DNA from: Oleisolibacter albus
GTDB lineage: Bacteria; Pseudomonadota; Alphaproteobacteria; Azospirillales; Azospirillaceae
Direction: 5' to 3'
Assembly (NCBI RefSeq): GCF_003336875.1
Contig: NZ_QGNJ01000015.1
Span: 1 to 64,000 of the forward strand
Length of the DNA: 64,000 nt
Part shown: positions 27,532 to 38,447 of the stretch, in pieces
Layout: every line of letters starts with the position of its first letter
Position numbering within the stretch: the first letter of the stretch is position 1
The notes under the pieces: generated by a model
Database searches by the model: none
Told to the model about the DNA's origin: nothing
Seen by the model: only the letters and a program-made list of their open reading frames with translations
Made by a program: the position numbers and the translations under genes

Positions 27532-28473
27532 ATGATGATCACACGCCGCACCATCCTGCACAGCCTGGCCTTCGCCGTTGCCGCCGGCAGCACCACCCTG
27601 CTGGGGGCCGCAGCATCCAGGGCCGCAACAAGGACCACGGCCACCGCGGCCGCCCGGCCCGGCCGTCTGGCGGCCATAAGATCCGCTATCGCCGATCTGG
27701 AAACCAGAAGCGGCGGCCGCCTGGGAGTCGCCGTGCGCGACATGTCCAGTGGCGAGGCCGTGGACTGGCGCGGGGAGGAACGGTTCCCGTTGTGCAGCAC
27801 CTTCAAGCTGCCGGCGACGGCCCTGGTCCTGTCCCGTGTCGACCGTGGACAGGAACGGCTGGACCGGATCGTGCCCTATGGCACCGCGGACCTGATCGAC
27901 TATTCCCCGGTGACGGCGCCCCATGCCGGCACGGGCTTGTCCATGGAGGCCCTGTGCCAGGGTGCCATGATCCTCAGCGACAACACCGCCGCCAACCTGA
28001 TGCTGGACAGTTTCGGCGGTCCCGCCGCCCTGACCGCCTTCCTCCGTGACCTGGGCGATGGCGTCACCCGTATCGACCGGCGCGAACCGGAGGTCAACAT
28101 CGTGCCACCGGGAGAGGTGCGCGACACCACCAGCCCGCTGGCCATGCTGCACACGCTGGAACGGCTGACCCTGGGCGACAGCCTGTCCCCCACCAGCCGC
28201 GCCCGGCTGGTGGGCTGGCTGATCGACAACCGCACCGGCGACAAGCGGCTGCGCGCCGGACTGCCGGCGGGCTGGCGTGCCGGGGACAAGACGGGCAGCT
28301 GGGACTCCGGCCAGGGCAAGGGCACCGCCAACGACGTGGCCATCCTCTGGCCGCCCGGCGGCGGCCCGCTGCTGGTGACCGCCTATCTGACCGAGGCACC
28401 GGGCGGGAATGACGGACGCAACCGCATCCTGGCCGCGGTCGGGCGGCTGGTAGCGGGAGGCTGGCAGGGCTGA
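27532..28473 (+). CDS. bla: Class A beta-lactamase, Tat-exported
   Basis: Serine hydrolase of beta-lactam antibiotics, 313 residues. The N-terminus has a twin-arginine signal (ITRRTILHSLAF). All four class A elements are present: CSTFK (Ser70 and Lys73), LSDN (Ser130), the omega-loop Glu in REPEVN, and KTG (Lys234) in DKTGSWDSG. A cysteine precedes the nucleophile as in several environmental and carbapenemase enzymes, but the position after KTG-S is Trp rather than Cys. The stretch between KTG and GTAND is about four residues longer than in CTX-M. ATG 27532 and 27535 are both possible starts. It is divergent from ampR. Confidence 0.93.
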   Translation: MMITRRTILHSLAFAVAAGSTTLLGAAASRAATRTTATAAARPGRLAAIRSAIADLETRSGGRLGVAVRDMSSGEAVDWRGEERFPLCSTFKLPATALVLSRVDRGQERLDRIVPYGTADLIDYSPVTAPHAGTGLSMEALCQGAMILSDNTAANLMLDSFGGPAALTAFLRDLGDGVTRIDRREPEVNIVPPGEVRDTTSPLAMLHTLERLTLGDSLSPTSRARLVGWLIDNRTGDKRLRAGLPAGWRAGDKTGSWDSGQGKGTANDVAILWPPGGGPLLVTAYLTEAPGGNDGRNRILAAVGRLVAGGWQG

Positions 28474-28536
28474 CGCCGGCAACAGGCAGGCCGCCGCGCT
28501 GTTGCCCTCCCAACGGACAGCGCAGAGGGGGCTTGC

Positions 28537-29038
28537 GTGGACAAGACGGACAAGGGGCGACCGATCCGGGCCGCAGACCTGCTGGCCGGGGCCGCTGGGG
28601 GCTTCGCCGCCACCCTGCCCATGACCCTGGCCATGACGGCGCTACACGCCCGGCTGCCGCCGGACCGGCGCCAACCGCTGCCACCGCGCCCGCTGACGCG
28701 GCAGGTGCTGCGCCGGGCCCATCTGCCCTGGCCGGAAGCGGAACCGCTCCGCAAGGGCCTGACTTTGGGCGCCCATTTCGGGTTCGGGGCCGCTTCAGGC
28801 GCCCTGTACCCCGCTCTGCGGCGGGTCCTGGGTCCCGGCGTCGGGACCGGCATGCTGCACGGCATGGCGGTCTGGGCCGGCAGCTATCTGGGCTGGGTCC
28901 CGGCCACCCGGCTGCTGCCCCCGGCCACACGCCATCCGCGGGAACGGGTGGCGCTGATGGTGGCGGCCCATCTGGCCTGGGGGGGCCGCCACCGCCCTGG
29001 TCAGCGACGCACTGTCCGCACCGGAGGAGTCCGGGTAA
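28537..29038 (+). CDS. DUF1440-like membrane protein with a probable single-base frameshift
   Basis: GTG start with AGAGGGG upstream. The uninterrupted frame runs to 29109, but its last 40 residues are arginine-rich and overlap the convergent reductase gene. A run of seven G at 28979-28985 follows the codons for HLAW; removing one G gives a hydrophobic, family-like end (WGAATALVSDALSAPEESG) and a TAA at 29036-29038, for 166 residues. The body has alternating hydrophobic helices and HFGFGAASGALYP, resembling DUF1440/YagU-type proteins of unknown role. The cause could be a sequencing error, a real inactivating mutation or slippage. Confidence 0.6.
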
Positions 29039-29051
29039 GCCGGCCGGTGAC

Positions 29052-30062
29052 TCAGCGCCCCGTGCCCGACCGCTCGCTGTCGAGATGGGCCAGCTGCGCC
29101 TCGTTGTAGCGCCCGCCCTTGGCCACACCCGGTGCGAAGATGCGGTTCAGCTCGTCCAGCTCCGCTTGCGGCAGGGCCACGTCCTGGGCGCCCAGCGCCT
29201 CGGCCAGCCGGTCGCGGCGGCGGGCGCCGACCAGGGGCACGATGTCCTGGCCCTGGGCCGCCACCCAGGCGATGGCCAGTTGCGCCGGCGTGGCCCCCAG
29301 CCGCGCGGCCATGGTGCGCAGATGCTCCACCAGCGCCAGATTGGCATCCAGGTTGCCGCCCTGGAAGCGCGGACTGTGACGGCGGAAGTCCTGGCCGCCG
29401 GCCGCGGACTGCGGGGTCCAATGGCCGCTGATGAGGCCGCGGGACAGCACGCCATAGGCGGTGATGCCGATGCCGAGGTCGCGGCAGACCGGCAGGATCT
29501 CCGCTTCGATCCCGCGGGAGATCAGGGAATATTCGATCTGCAGGTCACTGATGGGGTGCACGGCGGCGGCGCGGCGCAACGTGGCGGCTCCGACCTCGGA
29601 CAGGCCGATCTGGCGGATATAGCCGGCCTGCACCAGATCGGCCAGGACCCCCACCGTCTCCTCGATCGGCACAGCGGGGTCGAGACGGGAGGGCCGGTAG
29701 ATGTCGATATGGTCCACCCCCAGCCGGCGCAGGCTGTAGGTCAGGAAGTTCTTCAGCGCCACCGGCCGGCTGTCATAGCCGTTCCAGCCCATGGCCGGAT
29801 CACGCAGGGCGCCGAACTTGACGCTGATCAGCACACGGTCGCGGTCACGGCCTGCCAGGGCCTGCCGGATCAGCATCTCGTTATGGCCCATGCCATAAAA
29901 ATCGCCGGTGTCGAGCAGGGTGATGCCCGCCTCCAGCGCGGCATGGATGGTGGCGATGCTCTCCGCCTCGTCGGCGGGGCCGTAGAAATCGGACATGCCC
30001 ATGCAGCCGAGGCCGATCATGGCCGTGGTGGGGCCGGCAGCCCCCAGGCGACGCTGTTCCAT
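29052..30062 (-). CDS. Aldo/keto reductase
   Basis: 336-residue (alpha/beta)8 NADPH-dependent oxidoreductase. It begins RRLGAAGPTTAMIGLGCMGM, has the catalytic Asp and Tyr in LLDTGDFYG, the Lys in ISVKFG, and the cofactor-binding end around VPLVGARRRDRLAEAL. The position normally occupied by the tetrad His (QHRVDP in relatives) reads RPSRLDP, so the His is replaced, as in some members of this subgroup. It is divergent from the LysR gene at 30191, which probably regulates it. The substrate is unknown. Confidence 0.9.
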   Translation of the reverse strand: MEQRRLGAAGPTTAMIGLGCMGMSDFYGPADEAESIATIHAALEAGITLLDTGDFYGMGHNEMLIRQALAGRDRDRVLISVKFGALRDPAMGWNGYDSRPVALKNFLTYSLRRLGVDHIDIYRPSRLDPAVPIEETVGVLADLVQAGYIRQIGLSEVGAATLRRAAAVHPISDLQIEYSLISRGIEAEILPVCRDLGIGITAYGVLSRGLISGHWTPQSAAGGQDFRRHSPRFQGGNLDANLALVEHLRTMAARLGATPAQLAIAWVAAQGQDIVPLVGARRRDRLAEALGAQDVALPQAELDELNRIFAPGVAKGGRYNEAQLAHLDSERSGTGR

Positions 30063-30190
30063 GCTTCAGGGTCCTTCCGTGACAACGCTTCCAGGGCAGA
30101 TCGTCCTCTGCCGTGCCGGAACACTCTGGCGCATCGGCAAGCATGCGATAAGCTGGACAGTCCCACATGGGCTGTTCGGAAAAATGAACA

Positions 30191-31126
30191 ATGGACGAAC
30201 CGGATCTGCGCGACCTCCAGGCCTTCGCGGTGCTGGCACGGCATCGCAACTTCCGGCGCGCGGCGCAGGAACTGGGTATTTCCACCTCCAGCCTCAGCCA
30301 GCGGCTGCGGGACCTGGAACAGGCGTTGGGTGTGCGACTGCTGAACCGCACGACACGCAGCGTGGCGCCCACGGAACTGGGGACGGCATTGCTGGACCGG
30401 CTCGGCCCCGCCCTCGACAGGATCGCCGATGCCGTTCGCACGGTGCAGGGACAGCGGGCACAGCCGGCCGGCCGGCTGCGCATCACTGCGCCGGCGCCGG
30501 CGGCGCATCTGGTGTTGGCGCCAATGATCGCCCCGTTCCTCATGCGTTATCCCGACATCGCCCTGGACCTTGTGGTGGATGCCAGCTTCGTGGACATCGT
30601 CGCCGCCGGCTTCGATGCCGGCATCCGCTACGAGGAACATCTGGCGCAGGACATGATCGCGGTGCCGCTGGGGCCGCCCCAACGCTATGTGCTGGTGGCG
30701 TCCCCGGACCTGCTGGCCCGCAGCCGCGTCCCCCGCCATCCGCGGGATCTGCTGGAGGTTCCGACCATCAGCGGGCGCTTTCCCAGCGGCCAGGAATTCC
30801 CCTGGGAGTTCGAGCGGGGGACGGAGCGGGTCCGTATCATGCCGCGCGGGCCGCTGAAGGTGCTCGACATCCGCGTGCAGCTGCGGGCGGCGCTGGACGG
30901 GCTGGGTTTCCTGGTCACCTTCGACGGCTATGCAGGGGATGCGATCGCCCGCGGATCACTGGTTCCCGTTCTGGATGACTGGCTGCCGTCCTTCCCCGGT
31001 CCCCTGCTCTATTATCCCAGCCGCCGGCAGCCACCGCCGCCGCTGGCCGCCTTCCTGGACTTCCTGCGGGATTGGCGGCGCATGCCGCAGCCGTGCGAAC
31101 GGACCATGGCGCGACCACCGGCGTGA
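30191..31126 (+). CDS. LysR-type transcriptional regulator
   Basis: 311 residues. The N-terminal helix-turn-helix is LRDLQAFAVLARHRNFRRAA with SQRLRDLEQALGVRLLNRTT, and the substrate-binding half follows (GRLRITAPAPAAHLVLAPMI; FDAGIRYEE). This is the large LysR subgroup that controls adjacent oxidoreductases. It is divergent from the aldo/keto reductase across 128 bp. The last residues are proline- and arginine-rich, beyond the usual domain. Confidence 0.88.
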   Translation: MDEPDLRDLQAFAVLARHRNFRRAAQELGISTSSLSQRLRDLEQALGVRLLNRTTRSVAPTELGTALLDRLGPALDRIADAVRTVQGQRAQPAGRLRITAPAPAAHLVLAPMIAPFLMRYPDIALDLVVDASFVDIVAAGFDAGIRYEEHLAQDMIAVPLGPPQRYVLVASPDLLARSRVPRHPRDLLEVPTISGRFPSGQEFPWEFERGTERVRIMPRGPLKVLDIRVQLRAALDGLGFLVTFDGYAGDAIARGSLVPVLDDWLPSFPGPLLYYPSRRQPPPPLAAFLDFLRDWRRMPQPCERTMARPPA

Positions 31127-31207
31127 CAAGACAGGGAAGCCGGCCCTCATCGGCACTGCCTGTCGGGACCACCCTGCCCCCTCCGCCCGGCTTCGATCCA
31201 GACCGGT

Positions 31208-32101
31208 TCAGCGCTCCACATGACTGCGGAGGCCGTCGACCAGACCATCGAAGACAGCGCGGCAGCGCGGGGCGCTGCGCAGGTCCGAATGCATGACGAT
31301 CCAGGTACCGAGCCGCAATTCAACATAAGCGGGCAGCACGCGCACCAAGTCGGGCGTGCGCCGGGCGAGAGGAACCTGGCAGAAGCCGATGCCGAATCCG
31401 GCCCGAATGGCGGCCAGTTGCGCCACGTCGCTGTCGGCACGAAGCGCATATCGCAGCTGTGCCACGGCCGGCAGTCTTTCCCGCATGGCCCGGATGGCTG
31501 GCGTCTCCCGGTCGAATCCGATGACCGTATGGTCGGCCAGATCCTCCGGCTGCTGCGGCACGCCGCAGCGCATAAGATAGGTTTGATGGGCATAGAGGCC
31601 GACCGGGATCTCGCCCAGCCTGCGCACCAGCAAGGCCTCCTGGCGCGGTTCCACCATGCGCACGGCAATATCCGCCTGCTGCCGCAGCAGGTCATCCACG
31701 GCATTGGACAGCACCAGTTCGATCTCCAGCGCCGGATGGCGGACACGCAGGCCGGCCAGGATCGGTGGCAGCACCTCGACTCCGACCACCTCGCTGGCTG
31801 TCAGCCGCACCGTGCCGCGCACCCCCTGCCCCTGTCCCGAGGCCATGCGCAGCAGGGCCTCCGCCGTTGCGGCCATGGCCTCAGCCTGGGGGCGCAGCGC
31901 CTCGGCCAGTGCGGTGGGCGTCAGGCCAAGAGGGGAGCGCAGGAACAGTGGAGCGCCGAGGGACGCCTCCAGCGCTTCCACCTGCCGCCCCACCGTGGGC
32001 TGGGTGAGGCCCAGCGACCGCGCCGCGGCCGAGAGCGATCCCCCGCGCAGCACGGCCAGGAAGGTGCGGTAAAGGTCCCAGTCGGGTTCAGACAGCTTCA
32101 T
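31208..32101 (-). CDS. LysR-type transcriptional regulator
   Basis: 297 residues: HTH DWDLYRTFLAVLRGGSLSAA and LTQPTVGRQVEALEASLGAP, then an effector domain with VRGTVRLTASEVVGVEVLPP. It is divergent from the epimerase-like gene at 32205 across a 103-bp, AT-rich promoter gap, which makes that gene its likely target. It converges with the LysR gene at 30191. No ligand can be inferred. Confidence 0.88.
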   Translation of the reverse strand: MKLSEPDWDLYRTFLAVLRGGSLSAAARSLGLTQPTVGRQVEALEASLGAPLFLRSPLGLTPTALAEALRPQAEAMAATAEALLRMASGQGQGVRGTVRLTASEVVGVEVLPPILAGLRVRHPALEIELVLSNAVDDLLRQQADIAVRMVEPRQEALLVRRLGEIPVGLYAHQTYLMRCGVPQQPEDLADHTVIGFDRETPAIRAMRERLPAVAQLRYALRADSDVAQLAAIRAGFGIGFCQVPLARRTPDLVRVLPAYVELRLGTWIVMHSDLRSAPRCRAVFDGLVDGLRSHVER

Positions 32102-32204
32102 TGATTTTCGTATAGCACATCAAGATCTTTAGCGAATTCTATTTATACAGCCTCCGGTCCATGGTTCCGCAGACACAAGACTGATACGGAAACCGGAGGA
32201 TCTG

Positions 32205-33224
32205 ATGACAGGAAAGCGGACAGCCCTGGTGCTGGGCGCCACGGGCGGAATCGGCAGCGCGGTGACCACGCGGCTGCTGGCCGATGGCTGGACGGTGAGA
32301 GCCATGCACCGCCATGCCGCGGTACAGTCCGGACGGCGGGGCGACACCGGCGGCGCCCTCTGGGTCCAGGGCGATGCGATGCAGGCCGAAGATGTGCGGC
32401 AGGCCGCGGACGGCGTCTCGCTGCTGGTCCATGCCGTCAACCCCCCGGCCTATCGCCACTGGGACCGGCTTGTGCTGCCCATGCTTGACAACAGCATCGC
32501 CGCCGCCCGTGCCGCTGGCGCCCGCCTGCTGCTGCCAGGGACGGTCTATAATTACGGTCCTGACAGTTTTCCCCTCATCGCCGAAGACGCGCGGCAAGCT
32601 CCGCTGACACGCAAGGGGATGATCAGGGTCGCGATGGAACGCCGGCTGGAACAGGCGGCCGGGCGGGGCCTGCGCGTTCTGATCGTGCGGGCCGGCGATT
32701 TCTTCGGCCCCACGGCCGGCAACAGCTGGTTCTCCCAGGGGCTGGTGAAGCCGGGGCGTCCCGTCAACGCCATCACCATGCCCGGCCAGGCCGGCATCGG
32801 CCACCAATGGGCCTATCTGCCGGATCTGGCCGAGACCATGGTCCGGTTGCTGCAGCAGGACGCACGACTGGACGGCTTTGCCCGCTTCCATTTCGGCGGC
32901 CATTGGGACCCGGACGGTCTGGCGATGATCCAGGCCATCCGCCGCGTCGTCGCATGCGAGGGCGGCAGGCCCGACGTGCCGTTGCGCCGCCTGCCCTGGA
33001 CCCTGCTGCGCCTGATCAGCCCGGTGGTCCCGCTGTGCCGCGAATTGGTGGAGATGCGCTATCTCTGGTCCGTGCCGGTGCAGGTGGACAACCGCCGTCT
33101 GACCGCTTTCCTGGGGACGGAGCCGCATACGCCTCTGGACCAGGCGGTGCGGACGACCCTGGCCGGGCTGGGGTGCCTGCCGCCGGTGTCACAGCCCCAG
33201 CAGGTCGGGCAGGTCCCGCAGTGA
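32205..33224 (+). CDS. NAD-dependent epimerase/dehydratase-like (extended SDR) protein
   Basis: 339 residues with an N-terminal Rossmann motif LVLGATGGIGSAVTTRLL and an atypical-SDR pattern afterwards (HAVNPPAY; LLPGTVYNYGP; VRAGDFFGP). The catalytic Tyr-x3-Lys is not clear, so it may be a binding-type or atypical SDR. The start follows the plus-strand promoter shared with the divergent LysR gene. Its last 36 bp overlap the convergent HAD gene on the opposite strand. Confidence 0.8.
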   Translation: MTGKRTALVLGATGGIGSAVTTRLLADGWTVRAMHRHAAVQSGRRGDTGGALWVQGDAMQAEDVRQAADGVSLLVHAVNPPAYRHWDRLVLPMLDNSIAAARAAGARLLLPGTVYNYGPDSFPLIAEDARQAPLTRKGMIRVAMERRLEQAAGRGLRVLIVRAGDFFGPTAGNSWFSQGLVKPGRPVNAITMPGQAGIGHQWAYLPDLAETMVRLLQQDARLDGFARFHFGGHWDPDGLAMIQAIRRVVACEGGRPDVPLRRLPWTLLRLISPVVPLCRELVEMRYLWSVPVQVDNRRLTAFLGTEPHTPLDQAVRTTLAGLGCLPPVSQPQQVGQVPQ

Positions 33225-33911
33225 GTCCAGGGTGGCGAAACCGTCGGTCGGGGCTTCGTCCACCACCTCGTGGGCCCAGGTCAGGGCATAGGGCACATGC
33301 ACGGCACGGCCACCCAGGGCCAGCACCGGCAGCACGTCGGAGCGCAGGGAATTGCCGGCCATCAGGAAATCGCGCGGTGGTATGCCGTTGCGCTCCAGCA
33401 GCCGGCCATAGGTGTCGGGGTCCTTTTCCGACACGATCTCGACATGCTGGAACAGGTCGGCCAGACCGGACCGGGCGATCTTGCTCTCCTGGTCGAACAG
33501 GTCGCCCTTGGTGATGATCCAGAGCGGCAGTCCGGCGGCGCGCAGCCGGTCCACCGCTTCCCGCACCCCGTCCAGCAGTTCCACCGGATGCGCCAGCATG
33601 GCCCGGCCCAGATCCAGGATCTCTTGGATCTCCGCGGCGGGAATGCGGCCGCCCGTCACAGCGATGGCCGTTTCCACCATGGACAGGGTGAAGCCCTTGA
33701 CGCCATAGCCGTAGGCCGAGAGGTTCCGCCGCTCCGTCGCCAGCAGCAGGGCATCGACCTCCGCCGCCGGCAGGTCCACATGCCGCCCCAGCAGGTCGCG
33801 GAACCGGTCGTGGGAGGCGGCGAACGCCGTCTCGTTGTGCCAGAGGGTGTCGTCCCCATCCAGCGCCACCACCGCCGGCAGCCGGCTCCATCCCTGTGTC
33901 GATCCCTGCAT
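33189..33911 (-). CDS. HAD-superfamily hydrolase
   Basis: About 240 residues. Motif I is ALDGDDTLW with the nucleophilic Asp, motif II is IITKGD, the motif III lysine is in VSEKDPDTY and motif IV is the FLMAGNSLRSDV segment (Asn replacing the first acidic residue). It has a helical cap of the phosphoglycolate phosphatase kind. ATG 33911 was chosen because GGAGG precedes it by five bases; earlier in-frame Met codons (33959, 33944, 33923) have no better site. A small-molecule phosphatase is likely; the substrate is unknown. Confidence 0.82.
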   Translation of the reverse strand: MQGSTQGWSRLPAVVALDGDDTLWHNETAFAASHDRFRDLLGRHVDLPAAEVDALLLATERRNLSAYGYGVKGFTLSMVETAIAVTGGRIPAAEIQEILDLGRAMLAHPVELLDGVREAVDRLRAAGLPLWIITKGDLFDQESKIARSGLADLFQHVEIVSEKDPDTYGRLLERNGIPPRDFLMAGNSLRSDVLPVLALGGRAVHVPYALTWAHEVVDEAPTDGFATLDSLRDLPDLLGL

Positions 33912-34095
33912 CCTTCCCTCCATGACCGGGGCGTTTTCTGCCATGCCCGGCGTGGGCATGCAGCGGAAAAAAGGCGGACGGAGCGTGGACGGCCCCCCGA
34001 TCGGTTACCGCTGCTGGTTTTTGCTGCAACCGGCGGCGCCGACGGGCTAGGTTGGCCCCAGTCAATGGCGCTACAGACGCCTCCGGGAGAGCTTC

Positions 34096-37401
<3,306 letters not shown>

Positions 37402-37411
37402 GACCGCAGGC

Positions 37412-37434
37412 GGGCGCGGCCCGGTGCCGCGCCC
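37412..37434 (+). terminator. Stem-loop after the amidohydrolase gene
   Basis: GGGCGCGG / CCGCGCCC with a seven-base loop, 11 bp after the stop codon. Confidence 0.5.
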
Positions 37435-37445
37435 ACCCGCCCCGA

Positions 37446-37460
37446 TTTACCAAGGGTTAA
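37446..37460 (+). promoter_or_regulatory. CtrA-like site upstream of the PilZ gene
   Basis: TTTA-CCAAGGG-TTAA, one mismatch from the CtrA consensus TTAA-N7-TTAA, ending 46 bp before the GTG start of the PilZ gene. Confidence 0.5.
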
Positions 37461-37506
37461 GCGAATTCGGGCTACCTTCAGCACCGAGGGTAGGGGGAAT
37501 CCGGAC

Positions 37507-38076
37507 GTGCGCAGCCCATTCATCGAAAAGCGGCGTCAGCTGCGTGTGCCCGTGGACAGCGGCCATGCGCTGGTCGGCAATCTGCGGCTTCCCCTGGTGA
37601 ACTGGAGCCAGAACGGGCTGCTGATGCGCGCCCCCGAGGCGCCGGCGCCCCGCGGCGGACGCCTGTCCGCCCAGATCGATCTGACTTCGGCCGGCCGGCG
37701 CTTCTGTTTCCCGGCCGAGCTGCGGGTGGTGCGCTGGCAGCCCGACCATCAGGCGCTGGCCGCCAGCTATGTCTGCCTCGACGTGCCCGTCGCCCGCAGC
37801 ATCGCCGGCCATTTCCAGCCGGGACCGGCGGGACGCCCGGCCTTCGTCCGGGATGCGGAACCACCGGGGCAGATCGCGGCGCCACCGGCGACGGATGTGC
37901 CCAGCGCCCAGAAGGAAATCGCGGCCTTGAAAGCCGCCTTTGCCCGGCTGTTCCACCCGGATACCGCGGCGCGCGACGAGACCTATGCCCTGCGGGTGGA
38001 ACTGTTCAAGGAATTCTGGTCGGTTCTGGAACAGGCGGAGGATCGCGTCCGCAACGGTCCACCGTTGAAGCCCTGA
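37507..38076 (+). CDS. PilZ-domain protein (probable c-di-GMP receptor)
   Basis: 189 residues. The c-di-GMP-binding arginine motif KRRQLRVPV is at the N-terminus and the second motif NWSQNGLL ((D/N)xSxxG) follows about 25 residues later, the PilZ signature. The C-terminal third is helical (KEIAALKAAFARLFHPDT). Position at the edge of the flagellar locus and a CtrA-like site upstream suggest a role in motility control. GTG start with GGGGG nine bases upstream. It converges with the small gene at 38114 over a strong hairpin. Confidence 0.82.
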   Translation: MRSPFIEKRRQLRVPVDSGHALVGNLRLPLVNWSQNGLLMRAPEAPAPRGGRLSAQIDLTSAGRRFCFPAELRVVRWQPDHQALAASYVCLDVPVARSIAGHFQPGPAGRPAFVRDAEPPGQIAAPPATDVPSAQKEIAALKAAFARLFHPDTAARDETYALRVELFKEFWSVLEQAEDRVRNGPPLKP

Positions 38077-38101
38077 CCGGACCGGAAGCACCGGTCCGGT
38101 C
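38075..38101. terminator. Bidirectional terminator between the PilZ gene and a small gene
   Basis: Perfect 11-bp stem GACCGGACCGG / CCGGTCCGGTC, five-base loop, between convergent genes. The left arm overlaps the PilZ stop codon. Confidence 0.65.
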
Positions 38102-38113
38102 AGAACAGACGGA

Positions 38114-38350
38114 TCAGCAGCAGCCGGCGGTCTCGGCCGTCAGCAGGGTCTGGGTCAGCATGGCGCGCTGAAGGGCCGGGATGTAGCCCAGTCCCTCCGG
38201 CACATCCAGCTGATACTCCACCAGTTCGGCCCCTTCGGCCAGACAGGTCAGCATCTGGTGCAGCCGGGCCAACCCCTGTTCATCGCTGAGGGCGGCCGCC
38301 ATGTCGAGGAGACGGTGCAGTTCGGTTTCAAGGGAAGCGGCCAGGGACAT
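38114..38350 (-). CDS. Small protein of unknown function in the flagellar locus
   Basis: 78 residues, acidic and helical (ASLETELHRLLDMAAALSDEQGLARLHQMLTC), ending Thr-Ala-Gly-Cys-Cys. I do not recognise a family. It looks real: GGGAGAG precedes its ATG, a perfect TTAA-N7-TTAA site lies 79-93 bp upstream, and a terminator follows. Its place next to the fliK-like gene suggests a flagellar or motility role, which is inference only. Confidence 0.6.
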   Translation of the reverse strand: MSLAASLETELHRLLDMAAALSDEQGLARLHQMLTCLAEGAELVEYQLDVPEGLGYIPALQRAMLTQTLLTAETAGCC

Positions 38351-38428
38351 CCGTCTCTCCCATCGTCAGCCAGGCCCCAGCGGCCCGGCATGTGGTCTGG
38401 ATTTCCCTAAAGTTTGATACGAACCGGG

Positions 38429-38443
38429 TTAAAGCCGCTTTAA
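38429..38443. promoter_or_regulatory. Perfect CtrA-type site TTAA-N7-TTAA
   Basis: TTAA-AGCCGCT-TTAA, also a near-perfect palindrome, between the end of the fliK-like gene and the small gene at 38114. CtrA is the master regulator of flagellar genes in many alphaproteobacteria. Confidence 0.65.
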
Positions 38444-38447
38444 AAAG

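Noticed and set aside
29052-29109. C-terminal extension of the DUF1440-like gene to 29109
   Set aside because: It depends on the seven-G run, is arginine-rich and lies antisense to the reductase; the six-G reading is more plausible.
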